Shown here: one piece after another, positions 36,744 through 45,380 of the stretch | Layout: every line of letters begins with the position of its first letter | Numbering within the stretch: the stretch's first letter is position 1 | Assembly (NCBI GenBank): GCA_965200095.1 | Contig: OZ241350.1 | Location: 2,790,001 to 2,854,000, forward strand | DNA: 64,000 nt | From: JANQOH01 sp965200095 | GTDB lineage: Bacteria; Pseudomonadota; Alphaproteobacteria; UBA7887 | Direction: 5' to 3' | Position numbers and translations under genes: made by a program | The notes under the pieces: generated by a model | Seen by the model: only the letters and a program-made list of their open reading frames with translations | Database searches by the model: none | What the model was told of the DNA's origin: nothing

Positions 36744-37760
36744 CTATTCGACCGCCTCCTTGCGTCCCTCGCCATACTCGACTGTGGATACGCCGCGCTC
36801 CTCGCATACGCGGCTGACGCACGCCTCCTTCCCGAACATCGCCGCACGGACGAAGTCGCCCCGGTCGAGATACTGGCGCGCGAGCTTCCGTTGCCGTTCC
36901 GACAGACGGTCGTCTTTCGCCCATCGCAACCGCTCCGCCAGCTTTCGCTGGAACAGACCGGAGGCGCCGCGCAGCGGATTGTCCAGCACGGGAAGGAAAG
37001 TGCGGATCCGACTCGCGGCGTCCCGCACATTGAGAGTGCGCTCGAGGAACGCTGCGTCCCTGAGGCAATTCGCCTTGTCCGCCGGCGCGCCATCCTCGAT
37101 CAACAATGGCGCGAAGACGCCGTAATCTCCCGTCGCGTCGAATCTGTCCAGCGCGTCCATCCAGCGCCGCACACGGACCGGGCCGTCGAGTTTCAGCACC
37201 GGAGTAAGACCCTCGCGGGTCATGTCGAGCGCTCCGTACCACAGACCCGCAACATTCAGCTTGCGGATGCGCTCCAGCATGAAGGCGGAGAGAAACCCGA
37301 CCATGCCGAGATGGCGGAAGCCGTGTGTGAGATCGAAACTGACCGCGCCGTTCGGAACCGCCGCCGCAATGTCGCGCAGAATGGCGTATTGCTCCTCTTC
37401 GTTCTCGCCGAACGGGATGAGCCGCGGGCGGATGTCGCAGCCCACGCCCCGTTTCATCAAGGGCGCCGCCTTCTCGAGCAACGGCCCGTCGACGGCCCGA
37501 GCGACTTCCGCCTCGATCAATTCGAGGCGCGTCTCCTCTTCGTCGCCTTCTTCCGCCAGATGTTCGACCAGCACGCTCCACTGGCTGCCGCGGGTCCCCA
37601 GGATGACGATGCCGTCGGGTCGGAGGCGCCGCGCCAGGGCCAGGCCGAAGAACGCCGTTTCGTCCCGGGTCCCGTCGGGGAACCGATACGTCGTCTTCCG
37701 ATATCCGGTGTCCCGGCTCTCCCGGCTCCGTCCGAGAATGGTGACGAGGGTGTGGTTCAC
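36744..37760 (-). CDS. CARF-domain CRISPR accessory protein, Csx2/TM1812 (TIGR02221) family, probably C-terminally short
   Basis: From the GTG at 37760 the product is 338 residues. It opens TLVTILGRSRESRDTGYRKT and TYRFPDGTRDETAFFGLAL, the signature of this family. It also has VILGTRGSQWSVLVEHL and FDLTHGFRHLGMVGFLSAF, which form the CARF Rossmann fold that senses cyclic oligoadenylate. Family members usually end in a HEPN RNase domain with an R-N-x-x-x-H motif. Here the protein stops soon after LDRGDFVRAAMFGKEAC and no such motif is present. It is convergent with csb2 and separated by 159 bases. CARF effectors normally partner type III systems, so its pairing with I-G is of interest. Confidence 0.8.
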   Translation of the reverse strand: MNHTLVTILGRSRESRDTGYRKTTYRFPDGTRDETAFFGLALARRLRPDGIVILGTRGSQWSVLVEHLAEEGDEEETRLELIEAEVARAVDGPLLEKAAPLMKRGVGCDIRPRLIPFGENEEEQYAILRDIAAAVPNGAVSFDLTHGFRHLGMVGFLSAFMLERIRKLNVAGLWYGALDMTREGLTPVLKLDGPVRVRRWMDALDRFDATGDYGVFAPLLIEDGAPADKANCLRDAAFLERTLNVRDAASRIRTFLPVLDNPLRGASGLFQRKLAERLRWAKDDRLSERQRKLARQYLDRGDFVRAAMFGKEACVSRVCEERGVSTVEYGEGRKEAVE

Positions 37761-37942
37761 GGGTTCGTCGGCTCCGGCTCGCACTCCCGATCCTCGGACC
37801 GGATCGCGGCCGGAGCGACGCCCATGGCTATCGCGCTCGCGACCGGCGGCGAGTCCAGGATACGGCGCCGCCCGGCGCCTTCCCAGCTCCCGCTTCGCGA
37901 TCGATGCAGTTGCGCCCCGGTCTCCGTCACGCCTTCCCGCAA
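37757..37942 (-). CDS. Small uncharacterised ORF upstream of the CARF gene
   Basis: This 61-residue frame ends with a stop overlapping the GTG start of the CARF gene (GTGA), the pattern expected for a coupled small gene. The product is hydrophilic with a middle stretch PPVASAIAMGVAPAA. I recognise no family. The overlap could be chance in GC-rich DNA. Confidence 0.25.
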   Translation of the reverse strand: MREGVTETGAQLHRSRSGSWEGAGRRRILDSPPVASAIAMGVAPAAIRSEDRECEPEPTNP

Positions 37943-38213
37943 GCGTTTCGCCGCGCGCTTTTCGTCTCCCGCGGCTCGCCCGGTATGCCGCGGCCATGAG
38001 CGCCGTTCCGTAACCCGGAGCCCCTTCGGTCCCGGCCCCGCACGAACCCCCGAACCGCACGCGCCCGACGGCGCGGCGAAAGCATCCCGTCGAGGGCCGT
38101 CATCCGCCGCTCCGACCGGTCACGGTTCGGCCGCGTCGAATTCGTCCCGGCCTGCAAGCGGCGGCGGCGCGTGATATAGTCTCCCACCCGCAACGGAAGG
38201 GCGCGTTCCCGCC
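37943..38213. other. Gap between the CARF gene and bamD
   Basis: Together with the small frame above, this makes a ~450-base divergent spacer. It must hold the promoters for the CARF transcript and for bamD. Immediately before bamD there is a GGAAGGG-type ribosome site. I see no RNA gene, repeat or recognisable protein remnant. Confidence 0.4.
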
Positions 38214-39065
38214 ATGTCCATCCTGTCGTCCGTCCCGTCGTTCGTCCTGTCCGCCCGCGCGCGCCGGCTCGGGGCGCGCAGCGTCCTCGCCGCCGTCCTC
38301 CTCGCCGCCGCGACGCTGCTTGCCGCCTGCGGCGGCGACGAGGAGGTCTATGTCGAACGTCCCGTCGAGGACCTTTACAACGAGGCCATGGACCTGCTGA
38401 TCGACCGGGATTACGAACTCGCCGCGACCGCCTTCGACGAGGTCGAACGCCAGCACCCCTATTCGGTGTGGGCGACCAGGGCGCAGCTGATGGCCGCCTA
38501 TTCGCATTACCGCAACGCCGACTACGATTCCGCCGTCGACGCGGCGGAGCGTTTCGTCGAGCTCCATCCCGGCCACGCCGACGCCGCCTACGCCCATTAT
38601 CTCATAGCCCTGAGCCACTATGTGCGCATCAGCGATGTCGGGCGCGACCAGCGAATGAGCGAACTCGCCTTCGACGCCTTCGAGGAGGTGCGGCGGCGGT
38701 ATCCCGACACCCGCTACGCCCGCGACGCGGCGCTCAAGGTGGTGCTCGTCCGCGACCATCTCGCGGGAAAGGAAATGGAGGTCGGGCGCGTCTATCAGGA
38801 CCTCGAATTCTACGTCGCGGCGATCGGCCGGTTCCGCAACGTGGTCGCAGAATACGAAACCACCACTCACGTTCCGGAAGCGCTGCTGCGCCTCGTGGAG
38901 TGCTGGCTCGCGCTCGGCGTTGTCTCCGAAGCGCGGGAGACGGCGGCGGTCCTCGGCCACAACTTCCCCGGCAGCACGTGGTACCGGGACGCCTGGGCCC
39001 TGCTCGAGGGGGAGGCGCCGACGCCGGGCACGGAGGACGGGTCCTGGTTCTCGTGGCTGTTCTGA
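38214..39065 (+). CDS. bamD: Outer-membrane assembly lipoprotein BamD
   Basis: The 283-residue product has a long N-terminus, then a lipobox at Cys39 (LLAACGG). TPR helices follow: ..EDLYNEAMDLLIDRDYELAA.., ..FDEVERQHPYSVWATRAQ.., ..YAHYLIALSHYV.. and ..FYVAAIGRFRNVVAEYETT... BamD is the essential lipoprotein of the BAM complex. The signal region is longer than usual, and internal ATGs do not give a better signal. recN follows 19 bases downstream, a typical order in alphaproteobacteria. Confidence 0.93.
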   Translation: MSILSSVPSFVLSARARRLGARSVLAAVLLAAATLLAACGGDEEVYVERPVEDLYNEAMDLLIDRDYELAATAFDEVERQHPYSVWATRAQLMAAYSHYRNADYDSAVDAAERFVELHPGHADAAYAHYLIALSHYVRISDVGRDQRMSELAFDAFEEVRRRYPDTRYARDAALKVVLVRDHLAGKEMEVGRVYQDLEFYVAAIGRFRNVVAEYETTTHVPEALLRLVECWLALGVVSEARETAAVLGHNFPGSTWYRDAWALLEGEAPTPGTEDGSWFSWLF

Positions 39066-39084
39066 CGGGGGCAAGCCGGCGGCG

Positions 39085-40773
39085 ATGTTGCGACGCCTTT
39101 CGATTCGCAATCTGGCGGTCGTAGACTCCATCGAGCTCGAGTTCGGCCCCGGCCTGTGCGCGCTGACCGGGGAGACCGGCGCGGGTAAATCGATCCTCGT
39201 CGACGGGCTGGGCCTCGCGCTGGGGCGTCGCGCCGCCTCGGCCCGGGTGCGCCCCGGCGCCGCCCGCGCCGCCGCCGCCGCGGAGTTCTCGTTGCGCCGC
39301 GCCGGCCCCGCCGCCGCCTGGCTCGCCGAACGCGGCCTCTCTTGCGGGGACGGCGGCGGAGACGGTCCCGGCTACGCGATCCTGCGGCGCGAGGTCGGCG
39401 CCGACGGACGCAGCCGCGCCTTCGTCAACGACCGCCCGACGACCGTGTCGGCGCTGGCGGAACTCGGCGGCCTCCTAATCGAAATCCACGGCCAGGACGA
39501 CCGCCTCGGCCTGCTCGACCCGGCGCGCCACCGCGCCGCGCTGGACGCCTTCGGCGGACTGGAGGGCGCCGCCCGCGCCGTGGCGGACGCTCATGAGCGC
39601 CGGCGCGCGATCGAAGACGAACTCGCCGGGGCGACGGCGCAACTCGAACGCGACGCCGCCGACCGCGAGTGGCTGGAAGCGCAGATCGGGGAACTGGCCG
39701 CGCTCGCGCCCGACGCCGGCGAGGACGCCCGGCTCGACGCCGAACGCCGGGCGTTGATGGCGGGAGAGCGCATCGCCGAAGCGCTGGGCGCCGCGGGCGC
39801 GGCGCTGGCGAACGAGCCGGAGCGCGCTCTCGCCGCCGCCGCGGGCGCGGTGCGCGCCGCCGCGCCGCAGGCGGCCGGGCGCCTCGACGAGCTGGCGGCG
39901 GCGCTCGACCGCGCGCTGGTCGAAACCGCCGAGGCCCGCGCCGGTCTCGACGCCGCCGCGGCGGACGCCGAACCCGACAGCGACCGCCTCGAAGCCGTGG
40001 AGAGTCGCCTGTTCGCGCTGCGCGCCGCCGCGCGCAAGCACCGTTGCGCGGTGGACGGACTGCCGGAGGTTGCCGCTTCCCTCGCTCGCCGCCTCGAGGC
40101 GATCCGCGACGGCGAACGCGGCCTCGACGCCCTCCGCAATGCGGCGGCGGAGGCCGGCGCGCGCTACCGGCGCGCCGCGGACCGCCTCGGCGCGGGCCGG
40201 CGCCGCGCCGCCCGCGCCCTGGGCGAGAGGATCTCCGGCGAACTCGCGGCCCTGCGACTCGGCAACGCCCGCTTCTCCGCCGAAGTGACTCCCCTCGGCG
40301 CTGAAGCGGGCGCACACGGCGCCGAGCGCGTGGGTTTCCGCGTCGCCACCGGCGCGGGCGGGGAGGGCGGCGCGCTGCAACGCATCGCCTCGGGCGGCGA
40401 ATTGTCGCGGTTCATGCTGGCGTTGTGCGTCGTGCTGGCGGAGCGGCACGCCATTCCAAGCCTCGTGTTCGACGAAATCGACGCCGGCGTCGGCGGGGCG
40501 GTCGCCCATGCCGTCGGCGCCCGGCTGGCGCGGCTGGCGGCGCGCACCCAGGTGCTGGTGGTGACCCATCACCCGCAGGTCGCGGCGCAGGCGGCGCATC
40601 ATTGCCGGATCGTCAAACGCAGCGTGGGCGGACGCGCGACCGCGCGCGCCGAACCCCTGCCGCCGGAAGCGCGGCGCGAGGAGATCGCCCGGATGCTGTC
40701 GGGGGCGAAAATCACCGGCGCGGCGCGCGCGGCCGCCGACAGCCTGCTCGCCGGCGCCGCGGCGCCGCCATGA
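39085..40773 (+). CDS. recN: DNA repair SMC-like ATPase RecN
   Basis: The 562-residue product has a Walker A in the N-terminal lobe (LTGETGAGKSILVDGLG), a DGRSRAFVNDRP segment, and a QDDRLGLLDP motif. A long Ala/Arg-rich coiled coil spans ~155-400. The C-terminal lobe has the signature ASGGELSRFMLAL and Walker B LVFDEIDAGVGG. RecN acts at DNA double-strand breaks. The stop overlaps the ligA start as ATGA, so the two repair genes are translationally coupled. Confidence 0.95.
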   Translation: MLRRLSIRNLAVVDSIELEFGPGLCALTGETGAGKSILVDGLGLALGRRAASARVRPGAARAAAAAEFSLRRAGPAAAWLAERGLSCGDGGGDGPGYAILRREVGADGRSRAFVNDRPTTVSALAELGGLLIEIHGQDDRLGLLDPARHRAALDAFGGLEGAARAVADAHERRRAIEDELAGATAQLERDAADREWLEAQIGELAALAPDAGEDARLDAERRALMAGERIAEALGAAGAALANEPERALAAAAGAVRAAAPQAAGRLDELAAALDRALVETAEARAGLDAAAADAEPDSDRLEAVESRLFALRAAARKHRCAVDGLPEVAASLARRLEAIRDGERGLDALRNAAAEAGARYRRAADRLGAGRRRAARALGERISGELAALRLGNARFSAEVTPLGAEAGAHGAERVGFRVATGAGGEGGALQRIASGGELSRFMLALCVVLAERHAIPSLVFDEIDAGVGGAVAHAVGARLARLAARTQVLVVTHHPQVAAQAAHHCRIVKRSVGGRATARAEPLPPEARREEIARMLSGAKITGAARAAADSLLAGAAAPP

Positions 40774-42899
40774 CCGCGCCCGGCGCGCCCGCGCCGCCCG
40801 CCGTCGCCGCGCTGGGCGAGGACGCGGCGCGGGAGGAGCTGGCGCGCCTCGCACGCGAGATCGCGATCCACGACGACCTCTACTACAACCGCGACGCGCC
40901 GGAGATCGACGACGCCGCCTACGACGCGCTGCGCGCGCGCAACGAGGAGATCGAGAGGCGCTTCCCCGCGCTGCGGCGCCCCGACAGCCCGAGCCTGCGC
41001 GTCGGCGCCCCGCCGCGGAGCGGGTTCCGCAAGGTGCGCCACTCGGCGCCGATGCTGTCGCTCGCCAACGCCTTCGACGAAGCCGATGTGAACGAATTCG
41101 CGGCCCGCCTGCGCCGCTTTCTCGACCTCGCCGCGGAAACGCCGGTCGTCTTCGTCGCGGAGCCCAAGATCGACGGCCTTTCGGCCTCGCTGCGCTACGA
41201 GGACGGCGCGCTTGCCGCCGGCGTCACCCGCGGCGACGGCGCCGAAGGAGAGGACGTAACGGCGAATCTGCGCCGCGTCGCCGACGTCCCCCTGCGGCTG
41301 CGCGGCGACCGCCCGCCGGCGCTGCTCGAAGCGCGCGGCGAAGTGTATATGACGCGGCGCGACTTCGCGGCGCTCAACGCGGCGCGCGCCGAAGCCGGCG
41401 AGCCGCTTTACGCCAACCCGCGCAACGCCGCGGCGGGGAGCCTGCGCCAGCTCGATCCGAAAATAACCGCGCAACGGCGCCTGCGTTTCTTCGCCTGGGG
41501 CTGGGGCGAGACATCGGCGCCGCTCGGCGACACGCTATGGGAGGCGCGGGAGCGCCTCGCGGCGTTCGGCTTCACGCTCAACGCGCCGGCGGCGCGGCGC
41601 GACAGCGTCGCCGCGCTCGTGACCTGGCACGCCGACATCGAGGCGCGACGCGCCGAGTTCGATTTCGATGTCGACGGCGTCGTCTACAAGGCGGACCGGC
41701 TGGACTGGCAGGCGCGCCTCGGCGCGGTCAGCCGCAGCCCGCGCTGGGCGGTGGCGCACAAATTCAAGGCCGAGCAGGCGGTCACCCGGGTCGAGACGAT
41801 CGCCGTTCAGGTGGGGCGCACGGGCGCGCTCACCCCCGTGGCCAACCTCCGTCCCGTGACCGTCGGGGGGGTGAGCGTCTCGCGCGCGACCCTTCACAAC
41901 GAGGACGAGATCGCCCGCAAGGACATCCGCGAGGGCGATACCGTCATCGTCCAGCGGGCCGGCGACGTCATCCCGCAGATCGTCGCCGTCGATATCGACA
42001 AGCGGCCCGAAGGCGCTGTCGCGTTCGTCTTCCCCGAGACCTGCCCGGTGTGCGGGTCGCGCGCGGCGCGCGACGAGGGCGAGGCGGTGCGCCGCTGCGC
42101 CGGCGGGCTGGTGTGCGAAGCGCAGGCGGTGGAGCGCCTCCGCCATTTCGTGAGCCGCAACGCCTTCGACATCGAGGGGCTGGGCGCCAGACAGATCGAG
42201 GCGTTCCGGCGCGACTCGCTGGTGCGCGAGCCCGCCGACCTGTTCCGCCTGGACCCGCGCGCAAAGGAGATCGAGGAGCGCGAGGGATGGGGCGAGACCT
42301 CGGTGCGCAATCTGCTGGCGGCGGTCGCCGCGCGGCGGCGCGTCTCGCTCGACCGTTTCGTCTACGCGCTCGGCATCCGCCGGGTCGGGCAGGCGAACGC
42401 GCGTCTCCTGGCGCGGCATTACGGTTCGCTCGACCGCCTGCGGGCGGCCGCCGAAGCGGCGCGCGACAGCGAGAGCGAAGAGTATGGGGAGTTGACCGCC
42501 ATCGACGGGATCGGCCCGGGAGTCGCGGCGGCCGTCGTCGATTTTTTCGCCGAGCCGCGCAACCGCGCGGCCGTCGAGGCCCTCGCCCGCGAGGCGACGG
42601 TCGAGGACGCCGCCCCGGTGGAGTCCGACTCGCCGGTCGCCGGCAAGACCGTGGTTTTCACCGGCAAGCTGGAGACGATGGCCCGCGCCGAGGCCAAGGC
42701 GTTGGCGCAGGCGGCGGGCGCAAAGGTCACGGGAAGCATATCGAAGAGGACCGACTATGTTGTCGCCGGCGCCGACGCCGGTTCCAAGCTCGCCAAAGCG
42801 CGCGACCTCGGCCTGGCGGTGTTGACCGAAGCCGAATGGCGTCGCTTAATCGGCAGTAACGATGGCGAGCGCGCCGATGCGCCATCGACCGACGCGTGA
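40770..42899 (+). CDS. ligA: NAD-dependent DNA ligase LigA
   Basis: The 709-residue product has all LigA domains. The Ia domain contains HDDLYYN, the adenylation site AEPKIDGLS has the nucleophilic Lys133, and an OB fold follows. A zinc finger has four Cys (CPVCGS ... RCAGGLVCE). Helix-hairpin-helix repeats come next, and a C-terminal BRCT domain (SPVAGKTVVFTGKLETMARA) ends the protein. It seals nicks during replication and repair. The 3' end overlaps an upstream extension of the next gene's frame, but that gene's best start (42916) lies 16 bases past the stop. Confidence 0.96.
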   Translation: MTAPGAPAPPAVAALGEDAAREELARLAREIAIHDDLYYNRDAPEIDDAAYDALRARNEEIERRFPALRRPDSPSLRVGAPPRSGFRKVRHSAPMLSLANAFDEADVNEFAARLRRFLDLAAETPVVFVAEPKIDGLSASLRYEDGALAAGVTRGDGAEGEDVTANLRRVADVPLRLRGDRPPALLEARGEVYMTRRDFAALNAARAEAGEPLYANPRNAAAGSLRQLDPKITAQRRLRFFAWGWGETSAPLGDTLWEARERLAAFGFTLNAPAARRDSVAALVTWHADIEARRAEFDFDVDGVVYKADRLDWQARLGAVSRSPRWAVAHKFKAEQAVTRVETIAVQVGRTGALTPVANLRPVTVGGVSVSRATLHNEDEIARKDIREGDTVIVQRAGDVIPQIVAVDIDKRPEGAVAFVFPETCPVCGSRAARDEGEAVRRCAGGLVCEAQAVERLRHFVSRNAFDIEGLGARQIEAFRRDSLVREPADLFRLDPRAKEIEEREGWGETSVRNLLAAVAARRRVSLDRFVYALGIRRVGQANARLLARHYGSLDRLRAAAEAARDSESEEYGELTAIDGIGPGVAAAVVDFFAEPRNRAAVEALAREATVEDAAPVESDSPVAGKTVVFTGKLETMARAEAKALAQAAGAKVTGSISKRTDYVVAGADAGSKLAKARDLGLAVLTEAEWRRLIGSNDGERADAPSTDA

Positions 42900-42915
42900 C
42901 CGGGGATTCGGAGCG

Positions 42916-43971
42916 ATGCTGGAGAGTGTGCGCATACGGAATTTCCGCGTTTTCGGCGATCTTGAAATCGATACGCTGGCCCGCATCAACCTGTTTGCCG
43001 GCCTCAACAATTCCGGAAAAACGACGTTGCTCGAAGCTCTGTTCCTTTTGTCGGGAGGCGGCAACCCTCACATGGCGCTGAACGTCAACGTTACTCGCGG
43101 GGTTCACGAACTGGCCGGCAATCAGGAAACGATTCCGGAAATTCTCTGGAAACCGATGTTCTCCGATCTCGATTTCGACAAACGTGTTGAAATCTCCGGC
43201 TGCCATGTTTCGCTCGGATCGCTGACACTCAATCTGTTTCTGTCGCGGCCGAACATCATCGAAATTCCGTTGTCCGGCGGCCGGGAGGCCACTTCGGTGA
43301 CCGGAATGTCCAGCGCGCGCGCGCTTGTATTCGCGTTCACCGACCCCACGGGGAAACGCATCGAAGGCCACGTCCGCCCCACGGCGCAGGGGTTTCAGAT
43401 CGAACAGCCCGATACCGATGTTCCCTTTGTCTCCGCTTTTCTTTCGTCTCGCGTCTGGAATCTTAACGAGGATGCGCAATTTCTCGGTCAACTGCGCAAG
43501 CGCAAGGAACCGGATGTCATTCTCGAGACACTACAGGTCATCGAACCGAAAATTAAGAGCGTCGAAGACAATTCGGCGAGCGGCAGCCCCATGATCTGGG
43601 TGGATGTCGGGCTGTCGGAACTCGTGCCCCTGTCGACTATGGGGGAAGGGATGGCGCGGGTTGCAAGGCTGATATTGGCCCTGTCCGCTGCGCGCGGCGG
43701 GCTGGTTCTGGTGGACGAGATCGAAAACGGTCTTCATCATTCGGTCTTGCCGGATGTTTGGCGTTCGGTCGCACGCGCCGCCGCGCGATTCGATACGCAG
43801 GTTGTTGCGACCACCCACAGTTTCGAATGTGTGGAAGCGGCTCGTCGGGCACTCGGTAACGACGGGTTTACACTCCACCGGCTGGAGGCGGCGGACGGAA
43901 AAAACCGCTGTGTTACCTACGGGCCGGAGGCGATGGACGGTGCGGTTCGGCACAATCTGGAGGTCCGGTGA
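42916..43971 (+). CDS. AAA ATPase (AAA_15/AAA_21, OLD-like) of a two-gene cassette
   Basis: The 351-residue product has an SMC/OLD-type N-terminus (MLESVRIRNFRVFGDL). Walker A is GLNNSGKT with Lys35, and Walker B is LVLVDEIEN with acidic residues at 267-268. The switch segment is VVATTHSFECVEAA. This is the single-polypeptide ATPase seen next to small TOPRIM-like partners in bacterial defence cassettes. Its stop overlaps the GTG start of such a partner (GTGA, with TGGAGG before it). That partner is now disrupted. GC content is lower than in ligA, suggesting acquisition. Confidence 0.8.
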   Translation: MLESVRIRNFRVFGDLEIDTLARINLFAGLNNSGKTTLLEALFLLSGGGNPHMALNVNVTRGVHELAGNQETIPEILWKPMFSDLDFDKRVEISGCHVSLGSLTLNLFLSRPNIIEIPLSGGREATSVTGMSSARALVFAFTDPTGKRIEGHVRPTAQGFQIEQPDTDVPFVSAFLSSRVWNLNEDAQFLGQLRKRKEPDVILETLQVIEPKIKSVEDNSASGSPMIWVDVGLSELVPLSTMGEGMARVARLILALSAARGGLVLVDEIENGLHHSVLPDVWRSVARAAARFDTQVVATTHSFECVEAARRALGNDGFTLHRLEAADGKNRCVTYGPEAMDGAVRHNLEVR

Positions 43972-44059
43972 GCGTGGCCCGGACGGTCACGATAGACGAG
44001 GAAACCCGGCTTCTCGTTGAGGGCAACGACCGACGGAATTTCTTCGGCGCCCACAAAAC
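43968..44059 (+). pseudogene. 5' part of a DUF3226/TOPRIM-like gene, interrupted
   Basis: The frame starts MSVARTVTIDEETRLLVEGN then DRRNFFGA. The LLVEGN(D)D(R/K)xFF pattern is the start of DUF3226-type TOPRIM-like proteins, which follow an AAA ATPase in two-gene cassettes. After about 30 codons the sequence runs into GAGACCTTTGCATAA, the end of a mobile element, and family similarity stops. The remaining C-terminal part is recognisable at 46441-46719. Confidence 0.7.
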
Positions 44060-44975
44060 GAGACCTTTGCATAAATCCCGGATTCTTTTTGGGAACCGTT
44101 TTCGGCTCGGCGGCTGCCTGCCCGGGCGGATTTCCGGCGGCGTTGCGAGACATCGACAGGACGAACGGGCGCTTCGATTCGAGCCGGGTTATCGTCGTTC
44201 CGGCATATTCGTTCCACGAAAGATCGCGCGAAAAAATCGGCTGGATCTCACTACGATGGTCCGGATCACCGAAGAAATGGGTGCCGTGAAAAACAATAAC
44301 CTTTCCTAATACTTCGTCATTCCCACGAAAGGGTGTGTGAAGAAATCGGGCGTCTCTGATCGTGACAGCCGGATCGCTGAAGTAACGGCGTTGTAAAAAG
44401 ACAATAACCACCGAATAGCTCTTCGTCATTCCCGCGAAAGCGGGAATCTGCAGGCGGTCGTCCGCAATGTCGGCCCGGTTTTCCTTACAGAAACGCCGCA
44501 ACGGATTCCCGCTTTCGCGGGAATGACGAAGAGTAGTGAGGCCTTTCGATTTCCTCACACGCTCGAAAGCGGGAATCCACTGCGACGTCCTCATAATAAA
44601 GATCGGGTTGTTGTTTCGATCCAACAGTATAGACTCCCACCTTCGATCATATGAAGAAATCGAGAAACGCTACTACTCTTCGTCATTCCCGCGAAAGCGG
44701 GAATCTGCTTGCGGCGTTTCCGTAAGAAAAACCGCGCCGATATTGCGGGCGAGCGCCTCCGGATTCCCGCTTTCGCGGGAATGACGAAGCATTATTCGAT
44801 GGGTATTGTCTTTTACAATGCCGACACCTCGGCGATCCGTCCGTCACAATGGGAGCCGCCCGATTTCTTCACACGCTCTTTCGCGGAAATGACCAAGAGT
44901 AGTAGCGTCTCTCGATTTCTTCACGTGGTCTTTCGCGGGAAAGGGAGAAGGCGGATTTTCGCAATTTCATCGGGC

Positions 44976-45066
44976 ATCGTTATGCTCCGCCGGTGAGTTC
45001 GGGAGCGTCGTAAAGACGCGGAACCGCGATCCTGCCGCAAGCGAGACCGGTTATGCAGAGGTCTCA
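44976..45066. repeat. Arm of a ~90-bp inverted repeat (right end type)
   Basis: This arm reads from TCGTTATGCTCCGCCGG through CGTCGTAAAGACGCGG to ACCGGTTATGCAGAGGTCTC. Its reverse complement recurs at 45290-45380 with only a few differences. A third, more diverged copy ends the whole block at 46229-46320. A truncated copy of the inner part appears near 55915. Confidence 0.75.
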
Positions 45067-45289
45067 CCTCGTCATTCCCGCGAAAGCGGGAATCTGCTTG
45101 CGGCGTTTTCCGTAAGAAAAACCGCGCCGATATTGCGGACGGCCGCCTCCGGATTCCCGCTTTCGCGGGAATGACGAGGTATTGTCGGCGGGTTGTTGGC
45201 TTTCTCTACGCCGGCCCTTCGGCGTCCCCACCGTTATTTGTGAGAGGCGTCCAATTTCTTCACACGCTCTTTCGCGGGAATGACGAAGT

Positions 45290-45380
45290 GATACCTCTGC
45301 ATAACCGGTTTCGCTTGCCGCAGGATCGCGTTTCCGCGTCTTTACGACGCTCCCGAACTCACCGGTGGAGCATAACGACG
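45290..45380. repeat. Arm of a ~90-bp inverted repeat (left end type)
   Basis: This is the reverse-complement partner of 44976-45066, beginning TACCTCTGCATAACCGG and ending GGAGCATAACGACG. It resembles the left end of the element at 14590. It includes the palindrome CGCGTCTTTACGACG region. Confidence 0.75.

Noticed and set aside
42862..42916. Upstream start of the first ATPase overlapping ligA
   Set aside because: The added residues have no family similarity; the ATG at 42916 gives the standard MLESVRIRNF start and a GGAG site.
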